Below the pieces are notes generated by a model that was not told the DNA's origin, ran no database searches, and worked only from the letters and a program-made list of their open reading frames with translations. This document shows, piece after piece, positions 27,338-37,907 of a stretch of DNA of 64,000 nt. Position numbers and translations under genes: made by a program. Each line of letters begins with the position of its first letter. Position 1 is the stretch's first letter. This DNA comes from Sorangium cellulosum So0157-2 (GTDB lineage: Bacteria; Myxococcota_A; Polyangia; Polyangiales; Polyangiaceae): positions 8,942,001 through 9,006,000 of the forward strand of contig NC_021658.1 in NCBI RefSeq assembly GCF_000418325.1, read 5' to 3'.

Positions 27338-28510
27338 TCATCCCTCGAGCCCGTAGAAGCGGGCGCCGTTGTCCCAGAGGAGCTTGCGGAGCGCGTCGCC
27401 GGGGAGCCTGCCGCGGAGCGCGAGCGCCCGCTCCACCATGCCGGCGTCGTGGTCGATGTGGGGGAAGTCCGTCCCGAAGATCGCGCTGCCCTCCCCGAGC
27501 CACGGGATCGCCTGCTCCAGGAGCGGCTCGTCCGGCTCGATCTCGACGAAGCACTGGCGTCGGAAATACGCGGACGGCTCGCGGCGGACGTGCGGTGCGA
27601 CCTCCTCGGCCAGGCCGCGGTACTCGATCTCGTCGAGGCGATGGAGCCAGTAGGGCAGCCACCCGCAGCCGGCCTCGAGGAAGGCCACCCGCAGGCGGGG
27701 GTGGCGCTCGAGCACGCCGCCCTCGATCAGCGCGAGCAGCGCCATCATCTGCTCCATCGGGTGCGAGCACGCGTGCAGGGCGAAGCGGCTGCGGAAGCGA
27801 TCGGCGCCGGCCGCCGGAAGGGAGGCGTGCGCGCCCTCGTGGACGGCGACCGCGATGGAGCGCCGCTCGCACTCGGCCCAGAACGCCTCGTAGGCGGGGT
27901 CGCCCAGGGTCCTGCCCGCGACGGGGTTCGGCCGTATCACGACGGCGCGGAAGCCGAGCGCCGCCGCCCGCGCGAGCTCGGGCACCATCTGCGCGGGGTC
28001 GTGAGGGCTCATCAGCGCGACGCCCCGGAGGCGCCGGGGCTCGTGGTCGCAGAAGCCGCGGAGCCAGGTGTTGTACGCCCTCGCGAAGGCGCTCGCGAGC
28101 GCCGGATCGAGCGGGGCCATGCCGAGGAGCATCAGCGCGAGGGTCGGGTACAGGAAGGCCACGTCGATGCCCTCGCGGTCCATGTCCGCGAGGTGCGCCT
28201 GGGGCAGCTCCAGGGGGCCGAGCCGCGCCAGCCGCCCGGCGCGCCGGCGGCTGGCCGAGGCGACCGCGCGCCACGTCCGCGCGCTCGTCCGGTGCAGGAG
28301 CGGCCGCCCGTCCATCATCGGCTGCGGAGGGAGCGAGAGCAGGCCCTCCGGTCCGGGATACGCCACGCGGTCGGCCAGCGGCTCGCCCTCGCCGACGTAC
28401 GCGAGGTACGGCGCGTGATCGCGGAACTCCGGCTCCAGGTGGGCCTGCCAGAGGCCGAGCGGCTCGGTCACGTGGCGATCCGCGTCGAGGATACGATAGC
28501 CGTCGCGCAT
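27338..28510 (-). CDS. Amidohydrolase_2-family metal-dependent hydrolase
   Basis: A 390-residue TIM-barrel protein of the ACMSD/Amidohydrolase_2 group, whose members hydrolyse or decarboxylate ring-derived acids. It opens with ILDADRHVTEP (D-x-D/H in place of the commoner D-x-H), has AVHEGAHAS and HACSHPMEQMM in the middle, FLEAGCGWLPYWLHRLDE, and the late metal Asp in FGTDFPHID. The C-terminus abuts the TOMM precursor stop (one base between), so the two genes converge. Start at the ATG at 28510, with GGAGGAGACCTCCC close upstream on the coding strand. Substrate unknown. Confidence 0.78.
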   Translation of the reverse strand: MRDGYRILDADRHVTEPLGLWQAHLEPEFRDHAPYLAYVGEGEPLADRVAYPGPEGLLSLPPQPMMDGRPLLHRTSARTWRAVASASRRRAGRLARLGPLELPQAHLADMDREGIDVAFLYPTLALMLLGMAPLDPALASAFARAYNTWLRGFCDHEPRRLRGVALMSPHDPAQMVPELARAAALGFRAVVIRPNPVAGRTLGDPAYEAFWAECERRSIAVAVHEGAHASLPAAGADRFRSRFALHACSHPMEQMMALLALIEGGVLERHPRLRVAFLEAGCGWLPYWLHRLDEIEYRGLAEEVAPHVRREPSAYFRRQCFVEIEPDEPLLEQAIPWLGEGSAIFGTDFPHIDHDAGMVERALALRGRLPGDALRKLLWDNGARFYGLEG

Positions 28511-28975
28511 GGGAGGTCTCCTCGGCCGAGCGCGGCCTGGATGCAGAGGGGCACCGGGCTCAGGCCCCCTTCCCGGTTCGCCCGGTCGAGCCCCCCCGAG
28601 GCGGACCGGCACAACGTGGAGCCGCGCCGGACCGAAGCGTGGCGCCCGCGGCGCGTGAAGCGGTCGCGCGCGCCGATCGGGAACACGGTGTCCTTGTCAC
28701 CGGCGGGCTCGACCCGCAGGTGGTGCTCGAATTGCAAGATGTGCGCGTGGTGCGCGCGTGGAACGACTGGAGCGACTCGAGCGACATGAACACCCGACCC
28801 CGGTGAACCATCTGGTGCGTCGCGGCGCGCGGGAGACGCCTGTGGCCGTGCGCAAATCAGCGTCAGCGAGCGCCTGCCCGCGGGGCGGGCGGGCTCCGCC
28901 CGGCGCGCGTCGCGCACGCGGGCGGCGCGGCGCCCGGACCCCGGGACGGAATCGTGTGAGAGGGGGGTTAACAGA
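28511..28975. other. Intergenic region, no gene seen
   Basis: Located between divergent genes. Open frames on both strands are short and Arg-rich. One plus frame ending at 28806 has a mildly protein-like stretch (GVLVTGGLDPQVVLEL), but no start, ribosome site or family supports it. Confidence 0.35.
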
Positions 28976-30826
<1,851 letters not shown>

Positions 30827-30830
30827 CGCG

Positions 30831-30872
30831 GGCCCTGGGGCGGCCTGCCGGTCGGGCCGGCCGCCCGGGGCC
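30831..30872 (+). terminator. Hairpin after the sigma-54 activator gene
   Basis: GGCCCTGGGGCGGCC (30831-30845) pairs with GGCCGCCCGGGGCC (30859-30872) with one bulged position and a 13-base loop, 4 bp past the stop codon. There is no U-tract, as is common in very GC-rich genomes. Confidence 0.45.
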
Positions 30873-30946
30873 TCCGTCGCTGCGCGCCCCGCGCGGCGGG
30901 CGCTCGCGGATCTCGCGCGCGACGGTCGGCTGGGTTTCGGGCGGGG

Positions 30947-31702
30947 CTAGAGGGGGAGGTCGACGACGAACGTCGAGCCTCGGCCCAGGGCGCTCTCCAC
31001 GCCGATGCGACCGCCGTGGGCGTGCACGATCTCGCGCGCGATGTAGAGCCCGAGCCCGAGACCGCCGAAGTGCTCCACGTCGCCCGCGCGCTCGAAGCAC
31101 GCGAAGATGCGCTCCTGGTCCTCCTCGGCGATGCCCGTGCCGCGGTCGCGGACGAGGAGCTGCGCTCCGCCGGGAGGGGCCTTGACCTCGACGGAGACCG
31201 GCCGGTCTTCGCCGAACGTGATGGCGTTCTTGACCAGGTGGAACACGAGTCGCCCGAGCTGCTCGCGGTCCCAGAGGCCGACCACGCCCTCGGGCGCGTC
31301 GACCGAGATGGCGGCGGACGGGGCGCGGAGCTCGACCGGGAGCCCGGCGACCACCTCCCGGACGAGCGCCCCGAGATCGACGCTCTGGCGCTCGGGCGCG
31401 AGCTGGCCCGCCCGGAGCGAGATCGCCTGGAGCATGTCGTCGCAGAGGCGGGCGAGCCGGTTGACCTGGCGGCCGACGACCTCGAGCGAGGCGACCCACG
31501 TCGACGCGTCCTCCGCGTGCCGCTCGCTCATGCGCTTCATCCGCTGCACCTGCAGCGCGAGCGACGTCAGCGGCGTCTTGAGCTCATGCGATGCGAGCTT
31601 GAGGAACTCGTCCCGGAGGCAGTCCGCTCCGTCGTGCTCGGAGGCGCGAGCGGGCCGGCGTGCGTCGAGGGTTCCAGTGCGCTGCGGGTTCAGAGCGGAC
31701 AT
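30947..31702 (-). CDS. Soluble histidine kinase
   Basis: A 251-residue HisKA/HATPase protein without a recognisable sensor. The phospho-acceptor box is FLKLASHELKTPLTSL near residue 41; the ATPase domain has HLVKNAITFG, VRDRGTGIAEED, FGGLGLGLYI and GRGSTFVV, all intact. It converges on the FHA/sigma-54 activator across a hairpin. I start at the ATG at 31702 (MSALNPQRTG); the frame stays open to 31801. No cognate receiver is adjacent. Confidence 0.82.
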   Translation of the reverse strand: MSALNPQRTGTLDARRPARASEHDGADCLRDEFLKLASHELKTPLTSLALQVQRMKRMSERHAEDASTWVASLEVVGRQVNRLARLCDDMLQAISLRAGQLAPERQSVDLGALVREVVAGLPVELRAPSAAISVDAPEGVVGLWDREQLGRLVFHLVKNAITFGEDRPVSVEVKAPPGGAQLLVRDRGTGIAEEDQERIFACFERAGDVEHFGGLGLGLYIAREIVHAHGGRIGVESALGRGSTFVVDLPL

Positions 31703-32223
31703 GGCGAGAGCCCCGTTCGAGGATGGATGGTCGTTCGCGATCGTCTTCTGGACGCCCAAGCATCCTCGATGCCAGGCGCCCATGCCCCGCCGGAGCGTCA
31801 TTCGCCCTGGATCTCGCGCGGGAGTCCGGCCAGCCGGGGGGCGGGGATGCCCGCGCGCGCGACGAGCGTTTGCTCAGCCGCGCAAGGGGCACGTGACGGG
31901 GCAGGATGCGGCGCCTGAGGGCGGCGGAGCCAAGCCCGCCCGCGCGGCGGGTCGGCTCGAGGCGAGCCGTGCCGTGGCGCGCGGCGGATCGGGCGAGACC
32001 CGCCGGTACGAATGCGGATGAGGCGGTCTCGTTGCGGTCGATGGCGGCGGAGCATCGAGCGAGGGCGCCGTCGAGCGCAGGCGATCGCCGCGTCGCGCTC
32101 GCGGGTCGTCCTGCGCCGCGCTTCTCCAAGGTCTACGGGAACGCGCGCCTCGTGGTGCGCCGGCGCTTGCGCGATCGAGCAACGCGTGACGCGCAACCGG
32201 CGTGGCGCGTGGATTTCGGCGCG
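31703..32223. other. Intergenic region, no gene seen
   Basis: Several open frames exist on both strands, but all are Arg/Pro/Ala-rich and look like composition artefacts. The ends of the flanking minus-strand genes leave this as an upstream region for the histidine kinase. Confidence 0.35.
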
Positions 32224-32712
32224 TCATCCGTCCAGCGGCTTCCATACGTCGTAGTCGAACCGCTCGTAGGGCGGCGTCACCTTCTGCCGCCGCTCATCGT
32301 ACCGCTCGAGGCACCAAGCCTGCGCGTCGGCGCGCTTGCCCTGGGCCTCGATCCAGCGCGACAGCCCCAGGTAGGTCGCCTCGATGGCCTCGGCGGTCCC
32401 CTCGACCCGGGCGACCGCGTAGGTCCGCGCTGGGAGCACCAGCGGCCGCACGCCCTCCGGGAGCGCCCCGGTCGCGCTCACCTCGGCGCACGCCCAGTAG
32501 GTGTAGACGCCGTCGAGGCTCGCCTCCCGGTGATCGCCCTCCGGGAAGGCCCCGTAAAGCACGCTCCGGTCCACCAGGTGGGGGACGGCGTCGAGGTGGT
32601 CGACGAGCTCTAGCCACGCAAGGGGCACCCGGTGGCTGAGCTCACTGCGGCGGCCCACCACCTTGATGCCGGCCAGCCGGAGCTCGCCCCGGGTCATGAC
32701 GGAAACGTTCAT
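32224..32712 (-). CDS. GyrI-like / effector-binding domain protein
   Basis: A 162-residue protein matching the GyrI-like small-molecule-binding fold found at the C-terminus of AraC and MerR regulators. The pattern is VSVMTRGELRLAGIK, then YGAFPEGDH, a YTYWACAEV strand, LVLPARTYAVARVEG and a C-terminal WxxWPLDG-like end (YDVWKPLDG). AGGAGAAGAGCGC precedes the ATG. It faces, across 85 bp, the remains of a MerR DNA-binding domain in the opposite direction, so the pair may once have formed one regulatory unit. It could bind and sequester a ligand on its own. Confidence 0.72.
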   Translation of the reverse strand: MNVSVMTRGELRLAGIKVVGRRSELSHRVPLAWLELVDHLDAVPHLVDRSVLYGAFPEGDHREASLDGVYTYWACAEVSATGALPEGVRPLVLPARTYAVARVEGTAEAIEATYLGLSRWIEAQGKRADAQAWCLERYDERRQKVTPPYERFDYDVWKPLDG

Positions 32713-32797
32713 GCGCTCTTCTCCTGGAGGTCCGTGGAAGCGACGTTCGAACCCTGCACCTTGAACCAGGTTGAAGCTCAAGGAGAAATTCCGCCGC

Positions 32798-32916
32798 ATG
32801 CTCACGATTTCACGTTCGCGGACCGCAGCGGCCTCTCGCCGAGCGCGCTTCGCTTCTATAAGCGCAAGGGCCGCCTGCGGCCGGCCGGCCGGCGCGCGAG
32901 CGGCTACCGCGCCTAC
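32798..32916 (+). pseudogene. MerR-family DNA-binding domain, frameshifted remnant
   Basis: The ATG at 32798, after AAGGAGAAATTCC, reads MLTIS and then leaves frame. One base over, the sequence reads FADRSGLSPSALRFYKRKGRLRP followed by ASGYRAY, the helix-turn-helix and wing of a MerR regulator. Joining the two frames at codon 6 needs one inserted base. After residue 40 no MerR core helices can be found. I read it as a frameshifted and truncated regulator next to its effector-binding neighbour. Confidence 0.6.
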
Positions 32917-33017
32917 TGGACCTCAGGGACGGTGAGCTTCAGGGCGAGATCGGATTCCGGATCCGACCTGGCCGGCGGCTACCGCCGAGGGCGCGGCGCC
33001 AGGACGTACCGCCGACG

Positions 33018-33215
33018 GTGTTCGCGATCCTGGCGTGCGCCGCGCGCGACGAGAAGGCCGCGCACCGCGCGTCCCGCTTGCTGCACGGGCTCGGCTTCCG
33101 GCCCGGGGAGTTCCACCTGGAGCGGTACCTGCCCGGCGCTCCGGGCCGCTACCTGCTCGTGATGGGCGGCCGGCGGATCCAGCCTTCCGGCAACGGCGGC
33201 GGGCGGCCGCGCTGA
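33018..33215 (+). CDS. Possible small protein or gene remnant
   Basis: A GTG-started frame of 65 residues (FAILACAARDEKAAHRASRLLHGLGF ... GRYLLVMGG) with a more protein-like residue mix than its surroundings, lying between the MerR remnant and the lactonase gene. No ribosome site and no recognised family; it may be the tail of a broken gene. The rest of the 32917-33554 interval shows nothing else. Confidence 0.25.
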   Translation: MFAILACAARDEKAAHRASRLLHGLGFRPGEFHLERYLPGAPGRYLLVMGGRRIQPSGNGGGRPR

Positions 33216-33554
33216 CCTCACCCCCGGCGGAACGGTCGTTCGCTCATCGCCGCGAGAGCGGGGCACGAGCGCGTGTCGGCCACGCCGCCGCGGGCGGCGC
33301 GTGCGCAGGCGGAGCGTCGCCCGGGTGAGGGGCAGCGGCGCGCCGGAGCGGGCCAGTCGAGGCAGCCGCGAAACCGCGGAGGGTCTTCCGCGTAGCAGCG
33401 GATGACCCCGCCTGACGGAGCGCGCAGCGACGCGCGCTCCCGGGCGCTCGGGGCGCGTCGTGCGCTGACGTCACGACCGAGATGCGCCTCGACGATCGAC
33501 CCACCGACAAGCCCGCGCCGCTGGGTTCACGGCGCCATTCCCAGGAGCTTTCTC

Positions 33555-34730
33555 ATGTTTCGCAGCACGATGAGCATCACGGCCCTGAGCTTGGGGATCT
33601 TCGCCGCGAGCGCGCCCGGCGACGCCATGGCGCACCGCGCCGGCGTCCACCGGCACGGTCAGGTCTTCGTGATGACCAACGCCGGAGATGGCAATGCCGT
33701 GGTGGCGTATGACCGGGACGCGGACGGCTCGCTCGCGTACGCAGGGACGTATGCGACCGGGGGGCTCGGCGCACCGAGCCGGCCGATCAACCCGCTCGGC
33801 TCGCAAGGGTCGCTCGTCCTCAGCGAGGACGGAAAGCTGCTGTTCGCCGTGAATGCGGGCAGCAACGAGGTGTCGATGTTCCGGGTGGGGCCGCACGGCC
33901 TGACGCTGCTCGACGTGGTTGACTCGGGCGGCGACTTTCCCGTCAGCGTCGCGTCGCACGGCGGCCTGCTCTATGTCCTCAACGTGGGTGGCGACGGCAA
34001 CATCGCCGGCTTCGAGGTGGACCCGTGCGGCGAGCTTGTCCCGATGAAGGGGTCGGTCCGCGATCTCGGTCTCGGTGGCACGATTCCGCCGTCGCTCGGC
34101 GCAACGCCGGGTCAGATCGGGTTCTCTCCCGGCGGGGAGGTGCTGGTCGTGGCGGGCAAGGGGTCGAACCAGATCCACGTGTTCCCTGTGATCGGCCGCG
34201 GCTTGCCCAGCGACGCTCCGGTCACGACGATCTCCAGAGGTCTCGTCCCGTTCGATTTCGCCTTCGATCGGCGCGGACACCTCATCGTGGCGGAGGTCGG
34301 CGGCGACGGCGTGCCGGCGACCGGCGACACGAGCGCGGTGTCCTCGTACGGCATCCGTGCGGATGGCAGCCTCGCCGTCATCAGCGACACGATCGACACC
34401 TTCCAACGGGCGACCTGCTGGATCGCCGGCGCGCCTGGGAGCCGGTATGTCTTCACGGCCAACACGGGCAGCGACACGGTCTCCGGGCTTCAGGTCGACG
34501 CGCGCGGCGCGCTGACGCTGCTCGACGGCGGCGTGTCGGCGTCGTTCCCCGCAGGGACGGCGCCGATCGACCTCACGATGACGCGCGACGGGCGGTTTCT
34601 ATATACACTCAACGCCGGCGCCGGGACGATCGCGGCATTCCAGGTGAGCCGCGACGGCAGCCTGCTCCCGCGAGGCGAGGCAGGTGGGTTGGTACCTGGG
34701 GGCGGCGCGCAGGGCATCGCCGTTAGGTGA
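33555..34730 (+). CDS. Secreted lactonase-family beta-propeller protein
   Basis: A 391-residue protein with a signal peptide ending near AMAHRAG and a seven-bladed propeller of the 6-phosphogluconolactonase (Pgl/lactonase) family. Recurrent blade motifs include FVMTNAGDGNAVVAYDRD, LFAVNAGSNEVSMFRV, LYVLNVGGDGNIAGFEV, YVFTANTGSDTVSGLQV and FLYTLNAGAGTIAAFQV. Export makes a role in central metabolism unlikely; a periplasmic lactonase or structural propeller is more likely. AGGAG lies 7 bp before the ATG at 33555, although the frame is open from 33402. Confidence 0.82.
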   Translation: MFRSTMSITALSLGIFAASAPGDAMAHRAGVHRHGQVFVMTNAGDGNAVVAYDRDADGSLAYAGTYATGGLGAPSRPINPLGSQGSLVLSEDGKLLFAVNAGSNEVSMFRVGPHGLTLLDVVDSGGDFPVSVASHGGLLYVLNVGGDGNIAGFEVDPCGELVPMKGSVRDLGLGGTIPPSLGATPGQIGFSPGGEVLVVAGKGSNQIHVFPVIGRGLPSDAPVTTISRGLVPFDFAFDRRGHLIVAEVGGDGVPATGDTSAVSSYGIRADGSLAVISDTIDTFQRATCWIAGAPGSRYVFTANTGSDTVSGLQVDARGALTLLDGGVSASFPAGTAPIDLTMTRDGRFLYTLNAGAGTIAAFQVSRDGSLLPRGEAGGLVPGGGAQGIAVR

Positions 34731-34739
34731 GGAGGATGA

Positions 34740-35030
34740 CTAGAATGAACCGAGAATGAACCGACCCAGGTTGGAGAATGAACCGACCCAGGTTGGAGAA
34801 TGAACCGACCCAGGTTGGAGAATGAACCGACCCAGGTTGGAGAATGAACCGACCCAGGTTGGAGAATGAACCGACCCAGGTTGGAGAATGAACCGACCCA
34901 GGTTGGAGAATGAACCGACCCAGGTTCGGGATGACCGACCCAGGTTGGGGATGACCGACCCAGGTTGGGGGATGAATCGACCCAACCGGCCCAGATTGGG
35001 GGATGAATTGGATCGACCCAGGTCCGGCTG
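34740..35030. repeat. 22-bp tandem repeat array
   Basis: Eight nearly identical 22-base units (GAATGAACCGACCCAGGTTGGA) run from 34754 to about 34929, followed by about four degenerate units of 20-31 bases sharing GACCCAGGTTGGGG. Each unit contains AACC-GACCCA-GGTT, a short inverted repeat. It begins right after the lactonase stop and ends about 140 bp before a Y1 transposase gene. The unit is not a multiple of three, so the minus-strand open frame through it is not credible as a gene. Confidence 0.9.
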
Positions 35031-35140
35031 ACCGGGGCTGGCGGTGCCTACCCACGTTACGGTGGCTTAAGTGGCGGATAGCCTGGCGGCCGCCACCCCC
35101 CCGACGCACATCGATCCCTTAAAATCCGTCACCAGAACCG

Positions 35141-35156
35141 TGGCACGGCATTTGTT
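35141..35156 (+). promoter_or_regulatory. Weak sigma-54-like site upstream of the transposase
   Basis: TGGCACGGCATTTGTT fits the -24/-12 sigma-54 pattern (GG and G-T spaced ten apart) with one mismatch at the -12 GC. It lies 15 bp before the transposase ATG, which leaves almost no leader, so it may be chance. Confidence 0.2.
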
Positions 35157-35170
35157 AATGTGCGCCGGCC

Positions 35171-36091
35171 ATGAGCCAGCCCCGCGCGATCATCCCCGGC
35201 GCCACATACCTGATCACCCGCCGCATCCTGCGTCGGCATCACCTCCTCCGCCCAGACGCAGCCATCACCCAGCTCTTGGTCTACGCCCTCGCCGTCTCGA
35301 GCCGCCGCTACGGCATCGAGGTCCACGCATTCTGCGCGATGTCGACGCATCTTCACCTCATCATAACAGACGTCGACGGCGTTCTGCCGCGCTTCCTACA
35401 GTTCTTCCATCGTATCGCGGCGCTCGGGACGAAGGTGCTACGCGCGTGGGAAGGGCCGGTGTGGGACCACGAGCCCACGAGCGCGGTACGGCTGCTGACG
35501 CACACAGCATTGGTAGAGAAGATCGCATACGTCCTCGCAAACCCCGTGGCCGCCGGCCTCGTCCGGCATGCGCATGAATGGCCCGGTGCCAAGGTCGACG
35601 TACGCGAGCTCGGCCGCGGCGTCCTGCACGCCGTGCGGCCCTCGGTATACCTCGATCCGGAGAACCCACAGTGGCCCGAGGAAGCGACGCTGCCGCTCGC
35701 GCTCCCCCCGACCGTAGAGCAGGACAGCGCGGAAGGGTTTCGCCGCGACGTCGCCGCCGAGCTCGAGCGACAGGAAGCGCAGGCACATGCCAAGACGCAG
35801 CAGCAGGGACTCCGCTTTCTGGGCGCCGAGCGAGCCAGCAATGTCTCCCCTTATGAGCGGGCCACGAGCACGGAAGCACTCCGCGAGCGCAATCCGACAT
35901 TCGCGGTGGGCCGCAACCAGGGCGACGCGTGGAAAATCGCCGGTGACGCCGTACGGACATTTCGCGCGTCCTACCGAGCGGCGCTCGAACGCTGGCGTTC
36001 CGGTATACGCAGCGTCGTCTTCCCGATAGGAACATGGTGGATGCGCACGTTCCACGGCGCGAGCGTGGCTGCGGACGCCCTCAGCGCGTGA
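35171..36091 (+). CDS. Y1 (IS200/RAYT-like) transposase
   Basis: A 306-residue protein of the REP-associated tyrosine transposase group. It opens with PGATYLITRRILRR, has the HUH motif as CAMSTHLHLII near residue 60 and a helix with LVEKIAYVLANPVAAGLV, which holds the catalytic Tyr. About 120 extra C-terminal residues (ending SGIRSVVFPIGTWWMR) are typical of the larger myxobacterial and proteobacterial RAYT copies. No terminal inverted repeats or target duplications were found, consistent with a single-copy domesticated gene. It lies beside a tandem array, and its 3' end overlaps the TPR gene on the other strand by 11 bp. Confidence 0.82.
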   Translation: MSQPRAIIPGATYLITRRILRRHHLLRPDAAITQLLVYALAVSSRRYGIEVHAFCAMSTHLHLIITDVDGVLPRFLQFFHRIAALGTKVLRAWEGPVWDHEPTSAVRLLTHTALVEKIAYVLANPVAAGLVRHAHEWPGAKVDVRELGRGVLHAVRPSVYLDPENPQWPEEATLPLALPPTVEQDSAEGFRRDVAAELERQEAQAHAKTQQQGLRFLGAERASNVSPYERATSTEALRERNPTFAVGRNQGDAWKIAGDAVRTFRASYRAALERWRSGIRSVVFPIGTWWMRTFHGASVAADALSA

Positions 36092-37907
36092 CGACGAAGC
36101 CCAGGGCCTCGACGCTCGCGCCGACCTCCCCGTTCCAGCCCAGCTGTGCATCCAGGCGCAGCTCGCCCGGTGCGAGCGATTCTGCCAATGCCAGCAGGGC
36201 GCCGACCTCGACCGCTTCGAGCTCGGCGCCGACGTCGCCCGCGAAGGGCGGGCAGAGCACGCGTCCGGCCGGCGCGAGCGCGAGCGCGGCGCGCAGCGGC
36301 TCGCCGAGCGCCGTGCGCAGGGCGGCGAGATCGCTGCCGATGGCGGCGGGCGCGGTGGCGGACGGCCAGAGCCAAACAGCGAGCCCGGGCAGATGGGCGA
36401 TGCAGGCGGCTGCGGCGCGCTCGGATGGGAGCACGAGGCGGCGAACGTTGACGCCCGAGGCTGCGATCGCGGCGACGACAAGGCCGGGCGGGGCAAGGGT
36501 CAGCGCTGCGAGGCGACCTAGATTGCGGTGCGCCGCGGCCCTGTGGGCGGCAACCACGGTGAGGTCATCCGGCCGGTCGTAGACGAGCTCGACTTCGCGC
36601 TGTACGGCCACGTGCGGCGACGTCTGCGCCGCCGCGGCGAGCGCCCGCTCACGGATCCCGCCGTCCGACACCGGCTCGCCGTTCTCCGGCCGCGGCTCGG
36701 CCTCCTCATAAATCTCAATCCGCTCGCGAAGGAGCAGCGCCACGCGGGACGGCAGCCCCAGCGAGCCGAGCGCCCAGGCGGCGGAAAACCAGTCAACCGT
36801 GGTTGCGGGCTGCACCGGCGCGACTGGGGTTGTGGACCTCACCGGCGCGAGCGCCTCGGCCGAGGCGCGGTCCCACGCGGCGAGCGCCTCCCCGAGCGGA
36901 TGACCGAGCTCCCGGAACAGCGCCCCCGCCTCATCGAGCGCCGCCGCGGCGCCGAGATCGCCAAGGTCTCGCCGCGCGCGCCCCATCGCCCGCGCCGCAT
37001 AGGCAATCCAGGTCCGCAGCGGCGGCGTGGCGCCCGCCGCGACGTCGCGGGCGGAGGTCGCGAGCGCGAGGGCGTCGTCGGCGCGTCCGAGCTCGAGCGC
37101 CAGCTCCGAGAGGAACGTGAGCGCGCGGGCGCGGCCGAACGCATCGTCGAGGCGCGCGCACAGCCACTCTTGCCGCTGGAGCGCCGCGCGGGCGCGCTCG
37201 AGGGCGCCGAGTCCGAGCGCCGCCGCGCCGAGCTGACCGTAGGCGATCGCCTCGCCCACGGCGTCTCCCCGGCGGCGGTGGAGCTCGGCCGCGTGCTCCA
37301 GCAGCGCCTCGGCCGCCCCGTGGGCGCCGAGGGTCACATAAAGCGTCCCCAGCGAGTTCAGGATCTGCGCCCGCTCGTCGAGGAACGGCTCCGATCCGCG
37401 CAGCGCAGACAGCAGCGTGCGCTGCGCGGCCGCCGCGTCGCCGGCGATCCGCTCGGCCGTGGCGCGGTAATGGGCGGCAACGACCGCCGCGCGGCGACCG
37501 CAGTCACCTGCACCCGCGATGGCATCGAGCTCCGCGACGGCGGAGGCGCAAGCCGACCGCGCGTCGCGGCGCAGGCGCGCGAGCACAGCCTCGCACCGGG
37601 CGAGGTCCCGGGCCTCGGCCGCCCCTTCCTCACCGAACGCCGCCGCGGCGCCGTCGAGGAGCCGGACCGCGGCGTCCAGCGCGCCTTCGCGCAGCGCGAG
37701 CGCGCCCCGCCCGAAGGCGAGCGCCGCGGCGAGGAGCGGGCCTCCTGGAAGCGGCGGAGCGGCCGGCGCCGCCGCAGGAGCGCCGCCCTCCCCGAGGAGC
37801 GCCTCGATGCGGTCGAGCTCGGCGCGGACCTCGGCGCCCGACGCGCTCCGGAGCAGCCGAGACAGGGGCGACACGCCGTCGAGCGGTTCAAGCGGGCGCA
37901 CGGCCAT
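36081..37907 (-). CDS. TPR-repeat protein, third gene of a GAF/subtilase/TPR operon
   Basis: A 608-residue Ala-rich, all-helical protein. Residues about 60-340 read as consecutive TPR-like hairpins (for example ILNSLGTLYVTLGAHGAAEALLEHAAE and AIAYGQLGAAALGLGALERAR). The C-terminal 200 residues (from about VELVYDRPDDLTVV) form a different, less repetitive domain with no recognised family. No signal peptide. Its start codon lies 20 bp inside the subtilase gene, so the two are probably co-translated. TPR proteins of this sort often present partners to proteases or regulators; here that is inference. Confidence 0.65.
   Translation of the reverse strand: MAVRPLEPLDGVSPLSRLLRSASGAEVRAELDRIEALLGEGGAPAAAPAAPPLPGGPLLAAALAFGRGALALREGALDAAVRLLDGAAAAFGEEGAAEARDLARCEAVLARLRRDARSACASAVAELDAIAGAGDCGRRAAVVAAHYRATAERIAGDAAAAQRTLLSALRGSEPFLDERAQILNSLGTLYVTLGAHGAAEALLEHAAELHRRRGDAVGEAIAYGQLGAAALGLGALERARAALQRQEWLCARLDDAFGRARALTFLSELALELGRADDALALATSARDVAAGATPPLRTWIAYAARAMGRARRDLGDLGAAAALDEAGALFRELGHPLGEALAAWDRASAEALAPVRSTTPVAPVQPATTVDWFSAAWALGSLGLPSRVALLLRERIEIYEEAEPRPENGEPVSDGGIRERALAAAAQTSPHVAVQREVELVYDRPDDLTVVAAHRAAAHRNLGRLAALTLAPPGLVVAAIAASGVNVRRLVLPSERAAAACIAHLPGLAVWLWPSATAPAAIGSDLAALRTALGEPLRAALALAPAGRVLCPPFAGDVGAELEAVEVGALLALAESLAPGELRLDAQLGWNGEVGASVEALGFVVTR

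Noticed and set aside
31798..32196. Minus-strand open frame of 132 residues between the histidine kinase and GyrI-like genes
   Set aside because: Strong Arg/Pro/Ala bias, no start signal and no recognisable motif.
34740..35030. Possible CRISPR array
   Set aside because: The repeats are contiguous with no variable spacers, and no cas genes are present in the window.
34723..35109. Minus-strand open frame of 128 residues across the 22-bp array (PTWVGSFSNLGRF type repeats)
   Set aside because: The 22-bp unit is not a multiple of three, so all frames cycle through it and stay open by chance; there is no ribosome site or sensible N-terminus.
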